A stretch of 64,000 nt of DNA from a virus, in IMG/VR virus record IMGVR_UViG_3300042514_000757, positions 19,783 through 83,782 of that record, one strand, 5' to 3'. Made by a program: the position numbers and the translations under genes. Of this stretch, positions 25,915 through 32,773 are shown piece by piece; position 1 is the first letter of the stretch, and each line of letters begins with the position of its first letter. The notes beneath the pieces were generated by a model that saw only the letters and a program-made list of their open reading frames with translations, ran no database searches and was not told where the DNA came from.

Positions 25915-26522
25915 ACTTTTTCTTTTACTGTTTTTAAAATGATTGACTTATACTTCTTACAATCAATCGTTAGAAATGGAGCATATTTAATTACTTGTAT
26001 TTTCACTTGTTGCCAAACAGGATCTGTTAAGGTTTCATCCAATCTTTTAACATATCCTAAACAGGTCTCAAAAATAACTAAAGTCTCTAAGCTAATTTCT
26101 TTTCTCAAATAAGAAGTAAGAATGTTGGGATGTCGTCCCTTTGAACAAACAAATAATTTATCAAAGTTTTCCTCGTAGGGAAAGTCAATATTGTCCAATA
26201 GAAGACTGACTTCTTCCCTAAAATTATATAGGAAACTCTCTTGTTTCTTTTTCCAATTGGAGTATATAGTTTCTCCACTCGGACGAATAATATCCTTGAT
26301 GTATCCCCTATTGTCACTTATAAAGTTTGATACGAAATACTCCTGTATTCTATCACGGTCGTACTTAGATGCCAACTTCTTAAAAAAATAGGAGTCATTC
26401 CTTTTGTTGAATGACTCCTCACTTGCTCTAGTTTTTCCGTTGAACCTGAAGTAGTCGTAGTCATCTTTAGTGAAGTGAAGTTTAAGAGAAAGATACATCT
26501 GATAAACTTCAAATCCAGTCAT
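25911..26522 (-). CDS. 59: Helicase loader gp59
   Basis: 203 aa, ATG at 26522 overlapping the gp33 stop. 'MTGFEVYQMYLSLKLHFT', 'YDYFRFNGKTRASEESFNKR', 'FFKKLASKY' and 'YFVSNF' near the N-terminus are hallmarks of T4 gp59, which loads gp41 helicase onto gp32-covered forks. Gene order gp33-gp59 is as in T4. Confidence 0.92.
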   Translation of the reverse strand: MTGFEVYQMYLSLKLHFTKDDYDYFRFNGKTRASEESFNKRNDSYFFKKLASKYDRDRIQEYFVSNFISDNRGYIKDIIRPSGETIYSNWKKKQESFLYNFREEVSLLLDNIDFPYEENFDKLFVCSKGRHPNILTSYLRKEISLETLVIFETCLGYVKRLDETLTDPVWQQVKIQVIKYAPFLTIDCKKYKSIILKTVKEKV

Positions 26523-26773
26523 AGCGGTAAGATTCCCCTCGACGTTTTCTTCATGTAGTTAAGGCTCTGTGCCTGATACTTAAGTTTTTCTTTTAGTGGT
26601 TTGGAGACTAATTTAGATACTGTCTCCAGTTCAATTTCATTCTCCTCACAATAAGTAACGATTGCCTCAATATAGTTTACTAAACCACCAGATTCTTTGA
26701 CAATACGTTCAATGTCTTCTGTGAATTTGGTTGCAGTTAGAAACTTATCTTCTGTGGAATCGTTATTTTGCAT
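26519..26773 (-). CDS. 33: Late transcription coactivator gp33
   Basis: 84 aa from ATG 26773 (GGAAG upstream). 'FTEDIERIVKESGGLVNYIE', 'IVTYCEENEIELETVSKLVS' and 'KPLKEKLKYQA' are the conserved gp33 core that binds the RNA polymerase flap and connects to the sliding clamp. It would act at the TATAAATA promoters found in this window. Confidence 0.9.
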   Translation of the reverse strand: MQNNDSTEDKFLTATKFTEDIERIVKESGGLVNYIEAIVTYCEENEIELETVSKLVSKPLKEKLKYQAQSLNYMKKTSRGILPL

Positions 26774-27437
26774 TCTTTCTTCCAGCATTAAAAGCATCGA
26801 TATACTCCTTTAATAATGTAAAATAATAATCTAGATCGTACTTCACTATCACTTGGCAATCGCCTTCTTCTGTAGCAATGATAGTTACAATCTTCTTTGG
26901 CATAAGTCCAGTTCGTTCGTAGAACATAACTGCGTATGCAGTTTCTTGGACAAAATAGTTTTCAATCCACTCTTCTTTTTTTTCTTTATCTGATGTTTTG
27001 AAATCAATTACAGCAAGTTCGTTATCAAACTCAGCAATACAATCAACTCGTCCTGCTACACCTAGATAATCGGAATATAAAGCACCTTCAAGAACATGAA
27101 TGTTATTGATCCTATTGAGGATAGGTTTCGCAACTTGGAATAAAGTAAAAGGAAGAGGTTTACTTTTGTGCTCTTCAAGTGATTCATTCTTTAGATATGA
27201 TTCAACAATACTATGAAAAGCAGTACCTCTTCCTGTTGCTCTGGTTGTTTTACGATTTGCTACCTCTTCCCCAACTCTCTGGCGCCATTCCTTAAAGAAT
27301 GCTGCCTTCTTAAATGAAGTTACTGTAGTAATGGATGGATATTGTTTCCCCGATGGTGTGGGGTAGAAACGCATACCATCTTTATCAATGGACTCCAGTT
27401 CTTCAAGTTGAACTGGAAGGGTAACAAAATTAAACAT
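26763..27437 (-). CDS. PD-(D/E)XK (RecB-like) exonuclease
   Basis: 224 aa, ATG at 27437 sharing bases with the phoH stop. Nuclease core: 'GRGTAFHSIVESYL' (conserved His helix), 'GVAGRVDCIAEFDNELAVIDFKTS' region with Asp and the IDFKT motif, then a QxxxY-type helix ('YFVQETAYAVMFYE'). This arrangement is RecB/Cas4-like. Cyanophages commonly carry this gene beside phoH. It probably degrades host DNA or processes recombination intermediates. Confidence 0.85.
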   Translation of the reverse strand: MFNFVTLPVQLEELESIDKDGMRFYPTPSGKQYPSITTVTSFKKAAFFKEWRQRVGEEVANRKTTRATGRGTAFHSIVESYLKNESLEEHKSKPLPFTLFQVAKPILNRINNIHVLEGALYSDYLGVAGRVDCIAEFDNELAVIDFKTSDKEKKEEWIENYFVQETAYAVMFYERTGLMPKKIVTIIATEEGDCQVIVKYDLDYYFTLLKEYIDAFNAGRKNAK

Positions 27438-28192
27438 CAGAAACCTAAATTCAATTTACTAATAATGTAACTACGGACAAGACCAGAACGAACGATGTCA
27501 TCAACACCAAACTCAATACAACGAAACTCTTCCATGGTTTCTAGGATCTTCATGAAGTCTAGGACTCCATTCTTTTCATTCTGCTTAATAAGGTCAGACT
27601 GAGTAATATCACCAGAGAAAATAATCTTAGCATCTTGACCCACACGGGTAATCATTGAGTCAAGTTCATGGAAGTTTAGGTTAGCAAACTCATCGACAAC
27701 AATGATGCAGTTATCGAGAGTGACACCACGAATATAAGAAGTGCTCCAGAAGGAGATAGTTTCTTGAGCCCTTAGATTATTATATAGCATCTCAAAGGCA
27801 TTATCGTCAGGCATCTCAAACATAAACTTTACCATATTCTTATAGGGAATCTGATAAAGTGCTGATTTATCTTCATGATCTCCAGGAAGGAAACCGATTT
27901 CTCTAGTTGGGACAAGAGAACGAACAACGTAAATCTTTTCGTATGGTGTATTGGGATTAAGTACTTCCCTCAGTGCTAGGTATAGACTGATAAATGTTTT
28001 ACCAGTACCAGCACACCCATGAAGAATCATATGTTTGTCATCTGACCAAGCATCGAACACAGCTCTTTGTGAGTCTGTTAGTGGTTCGATGTTGAGGAGG
28101 TGATCACTATTAATTGGTTTCTTTCTTCTCATTTGTTTCGCACTCATTCCAGCGGGAACTACAGAGTTGTTGTTTCTCTTTTTAACTGGCAT
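27437..28192 (-). CDS. phoH: PhoH-like P-loop ATPase
   Basis: 251 aa, ATG at 28192. Walker A 'GCAGTGKT' at residues 59-66, 'VRSLVPTREIGFLPG' and Walker B 'CIIVVDEFAN', with 'IIFSGDITQSDL' as the sensor. This is the PhoH family, in hosts a phosphate-regulated NTPase/RNA helicase-like protein; its phage role is uncertain. It is part of a run from thyX to gp32 with minimal gaps. Confidence 0.93.
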   Translation of the reverse strand: MPVKKRNNNSVVPAGMSAKQMRRKKPINSDHLLNIEPLTDSQRAVFDAWSDDKHMILHGCAGTGKTFISLYLALREVLNPNTPYEKIYVVRSLVPTREIGFLPGDHEDKSALYQIPYKNMVKFMFEMPDDNAFEMLYNNLRAQETISFWSTSYIRGVTLDNCIIVVDEFANLNFHELDSMITRVGQDAKIIFSGDITQSDLIKQNEKNGVLDFMKILETMEEFRCIEFGVDDIVRSGLVRSYIISKLNLGF

Positions 28193-28193
28193 A

Positions 28194-28424
28194 TCAGGTA
28201 AATCGTGATAGGTTTGCTCTCGGATGTGCTTCTTGCACTTTAGTCATTACTTCTTTGAATGCATCCGAACTTTTCGGTGCTCCATACATAGTTCCCCCAC
28301 ATCCAGCAGACCAATCTTTATCCCATTCAGGATTATCCTTGCGCCACTGTTCATACTCTTTCATTGTCATGTAAAGTTCTTGTTTGTCACCAGTATTAGT
28401 ATTAATAACGGGATATGTTGGCAT
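28194..28424 (-). CDS. Small protein with FmdB-like N-terminus
   Basis: 76 aa, ATG at 28424 with GAGGTG upstream. The N-terminus (MPTYPVINTNTGDKQELYMT then 'MKEYEQWRKDNPEW') resembles FmdB-type proteins of cyanophages, but the zinc Cys pairs are missing. Gly-rich middle (SAGCGGTMYGAP). Function unknown. Confidence 0.65.
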   Translation of the reverse strand: MPTYPVINTNTGDKQELYMTMKEYEQWRKDNPEWDKDWSAGCGGTMYGAPKSSDAFKEVMTKVQEAHPRANLSRFT

Positions 28425-28437
28425 TGAGCACCTCCTC

Positions 28438-28584
28438 TTATTTAGTGGTAGCGATTTGAGACTTATTTGAGAACTCTTTCTTGAGTTCTTTACGGATCCT
28501 TTGATAGAAATCTAGAATGTCATGATTGTTATTGTAGATCAGACCACACTCTTTTGCGACTTCAATTACTTCTTGGTTATTCAT
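28438..28584 (-). CDS. Small protein of 48 aa
   Basis: MNNQEVIEVAKECGLIYNNN..., 48 codons plus TAA, ATG two bases after the thyX stop. It is helical and charged, ends 'SNKSQIATTK', and fills the otherwise empty gap between thyX and the FmdB-like gene. No domain recognised. Confidence 0.6.
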   Translation of the reverse strand: MNNQEVIEVAKECGLIYNNNHDILDFYQRIRKELKKEFSNKSQIATTK

Positions 28585-28586
28585 TT

Positions 28587-29282
28587 TCAATCAATCCTGA
28601 TACAAGGTTGTGTATTTTCCCAGTCTTTACAATCACACTCTCCATCACACCATCCAAGTGCTTCAGCAACACTCGGGAACTGACAAACAAAGATTCTCTT
28701 TGCTGCCTCTGCAACTTCCATGTGTTCTGCTTGAGTTCCGTTCTTCTCTCGGAGACCGATGTAGTGGATCCATGAACGGCACGAGCCTGTCATGTAGATA
28801 CGAGTGGGAGTATTTTGTGGAAGCACCTTGCGGGCACACTCCTTTGCCACTCCTGCAGTAAGCATATCATCATACAGATCCATGATGTCAGCGAAGACAT
28901 GCTTGATGCGACGTTCAAAACTACGCTTCAGTTCAGGATCAAGATCATCGATAGAGTTCTGACGATTCTTGGTATCCTGCTTACGAAGTTGGGGAACAGG
29001 AAGTTCTTCAGTTAGAAGAGATGCATCAGCATACCGTTGGGAAAACTGCTGGAAGCAGAAGCTTCTATGACGAAGAATTTGAGTTGCGATATCTAGAGTT
29101 GTTTCGATCTCTAGGGTCATGGTTGATTGCTCAAACACAGACCAGTGCTGGTGATCAATACAATACTTTAGAAGTTTAGCATAGTTAGGGTTCTCCTGGT
29201 TTGAAGGATTACTAACCCTTGCGATATATGCCATTGTCTTTTCTGCATCTGGAGTCACAGAAACCAAACATGCTTTAGTCAT
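28587..29282 (-). CDS. thyX: Flavin-dependent thymidylate synthase ThyX
   Basis: 231 aa. The ThyX motif RHR-x7-S appears as RHRSFCFQQFS at residues 71-81; 'QRYAD' follows and 'SCRSWIHYIGLR' gives the C-terminal FAD/dUMP residues. It makes dTMP from dUMP using folate and FADH2, feeding phage DNA synthesis with NrdAB and MazG. The C-terminus is Cys-rich (CDGECDCKDWENTQPC). The start overlaps the upstream gene; a promoter at 29345-29373 can serve it. Confidence 0.95.
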   Translation of the reverse strand: MTKACLVSVTPDAEKTMAYIARVSNPSNQENPNYAKLLKYCIDHQHWSVFEQSTMTLEIETTLDIATQILRHRSFCFQQFSQRYADASLLTEELPVPQLRKQDTKNRQNSIDDLDPELKRSFERRIKHVFADIMDLYDDMLTAGVAKECARKVLPQNTPTRIYMTGSCRSWIHYIGLREKNGTQAEHMEVAEAAKRIFVCQFPSVAEALGWCDGECDCKDWENTQPCIRID

Positions 29283-29568
29283 TAGATCTTTTACCTCTCA
29301 AAATTCTTGCTACGACCACCGTTCCCAGTGATTCAACGTAACCTATGTTAGCAAAGTTGAACATTTTTGTCAAGGACACATTGAAGGCAACCATGAACAG
29401 TAACGGCAGTACAACAGTATAGGTGATGACACCATTAATTATTTGTGATACTGCCTTTACTTGCTCAGTGTGTTCTTGCTCTTCAGTTAGTTCTTCTTCT
29501 TGTTCTTCAATCGCTCTTTGATCAAGATAGATTGTAGTCTTATTCTTCTGTTTCAATTGATTTTTCAT
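29275..29568 (-). CDS. Membrane protein, unknown function
   Basis: 97 aa from ATG 29568 (MKNQLKQKNKTTIYL). Charged Glu/Gln-rich N-terminal half (EEQEEELTEEQEHTEQ) then a transmembrane segment 'VITYTVVLPLLFMVAF' and a second apolar stretch. Overlaps both neighbours. Function unknown. Confidence 0.65.
   Translation of the reverse strand: MKNQLKQKNKTTIYLDQRAIEEQEEELTEEQEHTEQVKAVSQIINGVITYTVVLPLLFMVAFNVSLTKMFNFANIGYVESLGTVVVARILRGKRSND
29345..29373 (-). promoter_or_regulatory. Sigma70-like promoter for thyX
   Basis: Minus strand TTGACA, 17-base spacer ending TGC, TAACAT (extended -10), inside the upstream gene, about 60 bases before thyX. Confidence 0.6.
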
Positions 29569-29959
29569 CTTGTTTAGGACAATCAGGAACCCATGGGGCA
29601 CATAATCTCATTTCTCCACCCAATAATTCTTGTGCTTTAGAACCGTCAGGTGCTTTTTCTGAATACACTGGAGGTGAAACCTCAGCAGGTCTTTCTCCAA
29701 TAGATTTCCAGTAATCATCAATGGCTTTGTCTACATCACGTTTGATCCTTCTATCTAATTTTTCAGGATCTTTAATTACAAACTCATTGAGTATTGTACC
29801 TGGGAAATATTTTCTTTGAACTGCATCCAGTATATCCCAAAGTTGAATTTCGGAAACACCAGTACACTGAGATAGAGTTGCGATTATTGTTGACAAAACA
29901 ATTCCAATAATCGCATACTGCTTAATGTCTGGTTTTTTATTTCCGAAATTGAACTTCAT
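29540..29959 (-). CDS. Membrane-anchored protein, unknown function
   Basis: 139 aa from ATG 29959 (MKFNFGNKKPDIKQYAI). One N-terminal transmembrane helix (YAIIGIVLSTIIATLSQC) and a soluble C-terminal domain with a Cys pair (RLCAPWVPDCPKQ). A single-pass or secreted topology is likely. Its start overlaps the upstream stop. Confidence 0.65.
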   Translation of the reverse strand: MKFNFGNKKPDIKQYAIIGIVLSTIIATLSQCTGVSEIQLWDILDAVQRKYFPGTILNEFVIKDPEKLDRRIKRDVDKAIDDYWKSIGERPAEVSPPVYSEKAPDGSKAQELLGGEMRLCAPWVPDCPKQDEKSIETEE

Positions 29960-30210
29960 TTTTTCTTCTTCTCTTGTTTCTTGGGTGGACCCCACAACTT
30001 AGGATTGACTCTACCTTCAGTTTGTTTAAAGTCAACAAAATCTTCACGATACCTATCCCAATAATAATCAAAGATTTCGATCTTCTTATTGGCAATGATC
30101 AAATCGTAAGTAATGACTCCATCCATTTTATACGTCACCAAATATGAAGTGTATGGCAAAGTTCGATCACTTGCCATCTCTGGATCACAATTCTGATGGA
30201 GAATTCTCAT
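29956..30210 (-). CDS. Small protein, unknown function
   Basis: 84 aa from ATG 30210, which overlaps the TGA of the upstream gene (TGATG). Contains 'SYLVTYKMDGVITYDLI' and a Lys-rich C-terminus (GPPKKQEKKKK). No domain recognised. Confidence 0.65.
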   Translation of the reverse strand: MRILHQNCDPEMASDRTLPYTSYLVTYKMDGVITYDLIIANKKIEIFDYYWDRYREDFVDFKQTEGRVNPKLWGPPKKQEKKKK

Positions 30211-30662
30211 CAACTACGGCCTCCCCATGTGATTTGTGGAAATGCTTCTTCCACTACTGCTTTGGTGATACGATACTTCTTCTGCAGTTCTTTATCTTTC
30301 ACTAGACAAAGTAGTTCTGCTTCAGAACTATGAAGACCTTCTAACAATTGAACGAACATCTGTTCACGCTGAAATTGCTTCAGTTCATTGTTGCCACCTT
30401 TGATGTAGTTGTACAGTTTCCTATACTCTTGTTCTAGGATTGTATGTTCCGTTCCTGCAGGTGCTTCATTAGGACGATAGGGAACTTCCCCTTCTGGAAT
30501 CATTGAAATGATACTCTCATCATAATTCCAGATTAGGATAGAGCGAAGTGCTTGAGTATTATATTGTTGCAGTAGTTTAATTTTCTCTGCTTTAGTCTTA
30601 GCATTCGAAACTTTTTGCAGGACTTCAGAAAGCAGCAGTCGATTACTAGTGTCCATTGACAT
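30210..30662 (-). CDS. Conserved-looking helical protein next to RNase H
   Basis: 150 aa from ATG 30662 with GGAGA upstream (MSMDTSNRLLLSEVLQKVSN). Helical, with 'ALRSILIWNYDESIISMIPE' and 'EVPYRPNEAPAGTEHTILEQ', strings I associate with a T4-like cyanophage core protein of unknown role. Its ATG follows the RNase H stop by one base. Confidence 0.75.
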   Translation of the reverse strand: MSMDTSNRLLLSEVLQKVSNAKTKAEKIKLLQQYNTQALRSILIWNYDESIISMIPEGEVPYRPNEAPAGTEHTILEQEYRKLYNYIKGGNNELKQFQREQMFVQLLEGLHSSEAELLCLVKDKELQKKYRITKAVVEEAFPQITWGGRS

Positions 30663-30663
30663 T

Positions 30664-31539
30664 TTAAAATTCTCCGATTTTATCAAGTAAATTAATAAGT
30701 TGTTGTTTCACAAAATAACTATACATTTTATTTCGTGGAGTTTGGGTCACTGAATCAAATGATTCTAGAATTCTTTCTTCGACCTCTACAGGTATATATG
30801 AGAAATCAATTAGAGTCAGATTACGCTTATAGTAATTCATCTGCTCTTCATTGCAAAATTGTTCTGCTGATAGATTAACAATCCTATCAAGATTCTTTTT
30901 CATTAAAGGTTTTTGTCTTTTACCTTCAACGAAAGTATCATCGGGAGAAAGATAATTTGGAATACCATCAGACTTATCTCCCTTAAGAACATGCTCAAGA
31001 ATATATTTCTTGGGATCCATTCCAGAAACAAACTTCTTCATCACTGGATTGTACTGCTTAAGCCAAGGATACTTTTGCAATTGAATGAAATCTTTATCTC
31101 CAGAAAGAATGAGAACCTTACCAATAGGTTTCATGTCTCGTTGCAACTTAATATTTTCGTGTGCTTGATATTTGGTTAGGACAGAAATAATATCATCTGC
31201 TTCTGCACCATCAACCTCCATAACTTTGTATGGCATGTTCTCACGAATTTCATCTCTAATCTGATTAAGAATCTCAAAAATAGATCCCCAATTAAAATTA
31301 GATTTCTCTCGATCTTTCTTTCGAGTTCCTTTATAGTATGGGAAATATTCCCTCCTCCAATAATGTTTGGAGTCATAACAAAGGACTAGTTCCCCATACT
31401 CCTCACCAAACTTCTGATTATACATCCGAAGAGAGTTGAGAACCATATGGCGAACTAGTCCCTTATCAAGTTCATTAGATAATTGAATCTGAACCATCAG
31501 ATTAGAAATCATCACTTGGTTCATATCGATAAGGATCAT
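30664..31539 (-). CDS. rnh: RNase H / 5'-3' exonuclease (FEN-like)
   Basis: 291 aa, ATG at 31539. T4 Rnh family: acidic metal sites in 'MILIDMNQ', 'VLCYDSKHYWRREYFPYYKG', 'VDGAEADDIISVL', 'ILSGDKDFIQLQ' and 'KGDKSDGIPN' (helix-hairpin region). Removes RNA primers behind the replication fork. A sigma70-like promoter overlaps the gene end just upstream. Confidence 0.93.
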   Translation of the reverse strand: MILIDMNQVMISNLMVQIQLSNELDKGLVRHMVLNSLRMYNQKFGEEYGELVLCYDSKHYWRREYFPYYKGTRKKDREKSNFNWGSIFEILNQIRDEIRENMPYKVMEVDGAEADDIISVLTKYQAHENIKLQRDMKPIGKVLILSGDKDFIQLQKYPWLKQYNPVMKKFVSGMDPKKYILEHVLKGDKSDGIPNYLSPDDTFVEGKRQKPLMKKNLDRIVNLSAEQFCNEEQMNYYKRNLTLIDFSYIPVEVEERILESFDSVTQTPRNKMYSYFVKQQLINLLDKIGEF

Positions 31540-31544
31540 GTCAG

Positions 31545-31787
31545 TTATTCATCTTCCTCATCAAATATATCATCATCGTCCGAGAATGTCAAGTAGGTCA
31601 GTTCATCTTGTAGGATACGACCGTCTTCATCTAGCATTTCTGGATGAATGATGTGCTTAGCGTAACTAGCATTTTGATACCAAGCATCAAATAAATTATT
31701 CGAAAACCATCCAAGTACAAAGGCAAGGATGAAAGTACCTATCGTCAAAAAGAAAGATACGTATATAAACTCTATATGCTCTAGCAT
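31545..31787 (-). CDS. Small membrane protein with acidic tail
   Basis: 80 aa, ATG at 31787 with AGGAGGAA upstream. Transmembrane segment 'FFLTIGTFILAFVLGWF', then a soluble part ending in 'SDDDDIFDEEDE'. The DNA encoding the acidic tail doubles as the promoter at 31564-31592. Function unknown. Confidence 0.7.
   Translation of the reverse strand: MLEHIEFIYVSFFLTIGTFILAFVLGWFSNNLFDAWYQNASYAKHIIHPEMLDEDGRILQDELTYLTFSDDDDIFDEEDE
31564..31592 (-). promoter_or_regulatory. Sigma70-like promoter for RNase H
   Basis: Minus strand TTGACA, 17-base spacer, TATATT, within the upstream coding end. The -10 lies about 25 bases before the rnh ATG. Confidence 0.5.
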
Positions 31788-31849
31788 GGGTTCCTCCTGC
31801 TAACGTTTTGGATAATAAAAGAACCCAACCTCCTATCTAAACTCAAAAC

Positions 31850-31857
31850 TATTTATT
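31850..31857 (-). promoter_or_regulatory. Late promoter variant AATAAATA
   Basis: Minus-strand AATAAATA about 63 bases upstream of the 80-aa membrane protein gene, in the 71-base gap after glutaredoxin. Confidence 0.45.
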
Positions 31858-31858
31858 A

Positions 31859-32095
31859 CTAAAGGAGTCCCTTAGATCTAAAGTAGTTAATAGATTCAGT
31901 GCATCCACCAAGAAGAAGATCATCATTAATTACTCTAGGAAAAGTCGAACCTTCTCCGAACTGAGAGTAGAATTGATTGCGGTTAAAGTCTCTATCTAAA
32001 ATATACTCTGCATAATTCCACCCCTTGGCGTCAAATACTTGTTTAATCTTGTCGCAATATGGACAACCAGGCTTAGTGTATACAGCAAGTTTCAT
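31859..32095 (-). CDS. grx: Glutaredoxin
   Basis: 78 aa. Redox motif CPYC at residues 11-14 ('VYTKPGCPYCDKIKQVF'), 'FPRVINDDLLLGGC' gives the cis-Pro and GSH-binding Gly pair. It can reduce ribonucleotide reductase and could recycle the peroxiredoxin at 43056. Its ATG overlaps the upstream stop. Confidence 0.93.
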   Translation of the reverse strand: MKLAVYTKPGCPYCDKIKQVFDAKGWNYAEYILDRDFNRNQFYSQFGEGSTFPRVINDDLLLGGCTESINYFRSKGLL

Positions 32096-32259
32096 GTCAG
32101 TCCCCCTGTCATTTGATTAAAATTGTCTTGCATTTCTTTAAATGTTTTCTTCTTCAATTCATCGTCATCGATGAATTCATCAAGTACTTTAATGATATCA
32201 TTAAATGAATCTCGAATCAACTCAACAGTTTCAGATACGTCTAGTTTATCAGGTTCCAT
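32092..32259 (-). CDS. Small acidic helical protein of 55 aa
   Basis: MEPDKLDVSETVELIRDSFN..., 55 codons plus TGA overlapping the grx ATG (ATGA). Very acidic and helical. It lies between tRNA-Pro and grx and is probably cotranscribed with both. Function unknown. Confidence 0.65.
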   Translation of the reverse strand: MEPDKLDVSETVELIRDSFNDIIKVLDEFIDDDELKKKTFKEMQDNFNQMTGGLT

Positions 32260-32276
32260 ATATTAAAGTACTGAAG

Positions 32277-32350
32277 TCCAGATGGAGGGATTTGAACCCC
32301 CGACCGCCCGCTCCCAAAGCGGATGCGCTACCAAACTGCGCTACATCTGG
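32277..32350 (-). tRNA. tRNA-Pro (UGG)
   Basis: Acceptor CCAGATG/CATCTGG, anticodon loop TTTGGGA (UGG, codon CCA), T-loop TTCAAAT, A73. Confidence 0.94.
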
Positions 32351-32353
32351 TGG

Positions 32354-32438
32354 CGGAGGGGGTGGGATTCGAACCCACGGAGGCTTTCACCTCGCTGGTT
32401 TTCAAGACCAGAGCCTTCAACCACTCGACCACCCCTCC
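32354..32438 (-). tRNA. tRNA-Ser (UGA)
   Basis: 85 nt with a long variable arm, acceptor GGAGGGG/CCCCTCC, anticodon loop CTTGAAA (UGA, codon UCA), G73 as usual for Ser. Confidence 0.95.
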
Positions 32439-32449
32439 TTACATACTAT

Positions 32450-32478
32450 ATATTAGTCCATTTCACCGAGTTTGTCAA
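32450..32478 (-). promoter_or_regulatory. Sigma70-like promoter for tRNA-Ser/tRNA-Pro/grx
   Basis: Minus strand TTGACA, 17-base spacer, TAATAT, about 12 bases upstream of tRNA-Ser, overlapping the end of the 106-aa gene. Confidence 0.75.
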
Positions 32479-32773
32479 GGGTCTTGATCTCAAATAAAGA
32501 AGACTTATAGTATCTGGAGATCTTTTTAGTCTTTTTCCACTTTTCATGTTTAGTGGAATCGGTAGAATGAATTTTCTGAAGTGCTTTCAATTCTTCTAAG
32601 GTTTTATAAATTTTTCTATTCAGGACAGCACTATGTCCTTCATCCTGATTTGGAATATAATTGTCTTGAGGTACAAGACTTTCCACTTCAATCTCGCCTT
32701 CTGGGATGCGTTGTTGCATCTCCTCTGGAAGATCTTCGTATTTAATTTCAGGCAAATCCATTAAGTTCTCCAT
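32453..32773 (-). CDS. Small acidic/basic protein, unknown function
   Basis: 106 aa, ATG at 32773 overlapping the adhesin stop (TAATG). Acidic N-terminal half (LPEIKYEDLPEEMQQRIPEG), Lys-rich C-terminal half. Being translationally coupled to the large glycine-rich protein it may be a chaperone or partner; that is inference from position only. Confidence 0.65.
   Translation of the reverse strand: MENLMDLPEIKYEDLPEEMQQRIPEGEIEVESLVPQDNYIPNQDEGHSAVLNRKIYKTLEELKALQKIHSTDSTKHEKWKKTKKISRYYKSSLFEIKTLDKLGEMD

Noticed and set aside
32205-32497. Two plus-strand open frames of 71-83 codons
   Set aside because: They run antisense across tRNA-Pro and tRNA-Ser; the translated 'SRWRDLNPRPPAP' type strings are the typical artefact of antisense tRNA.
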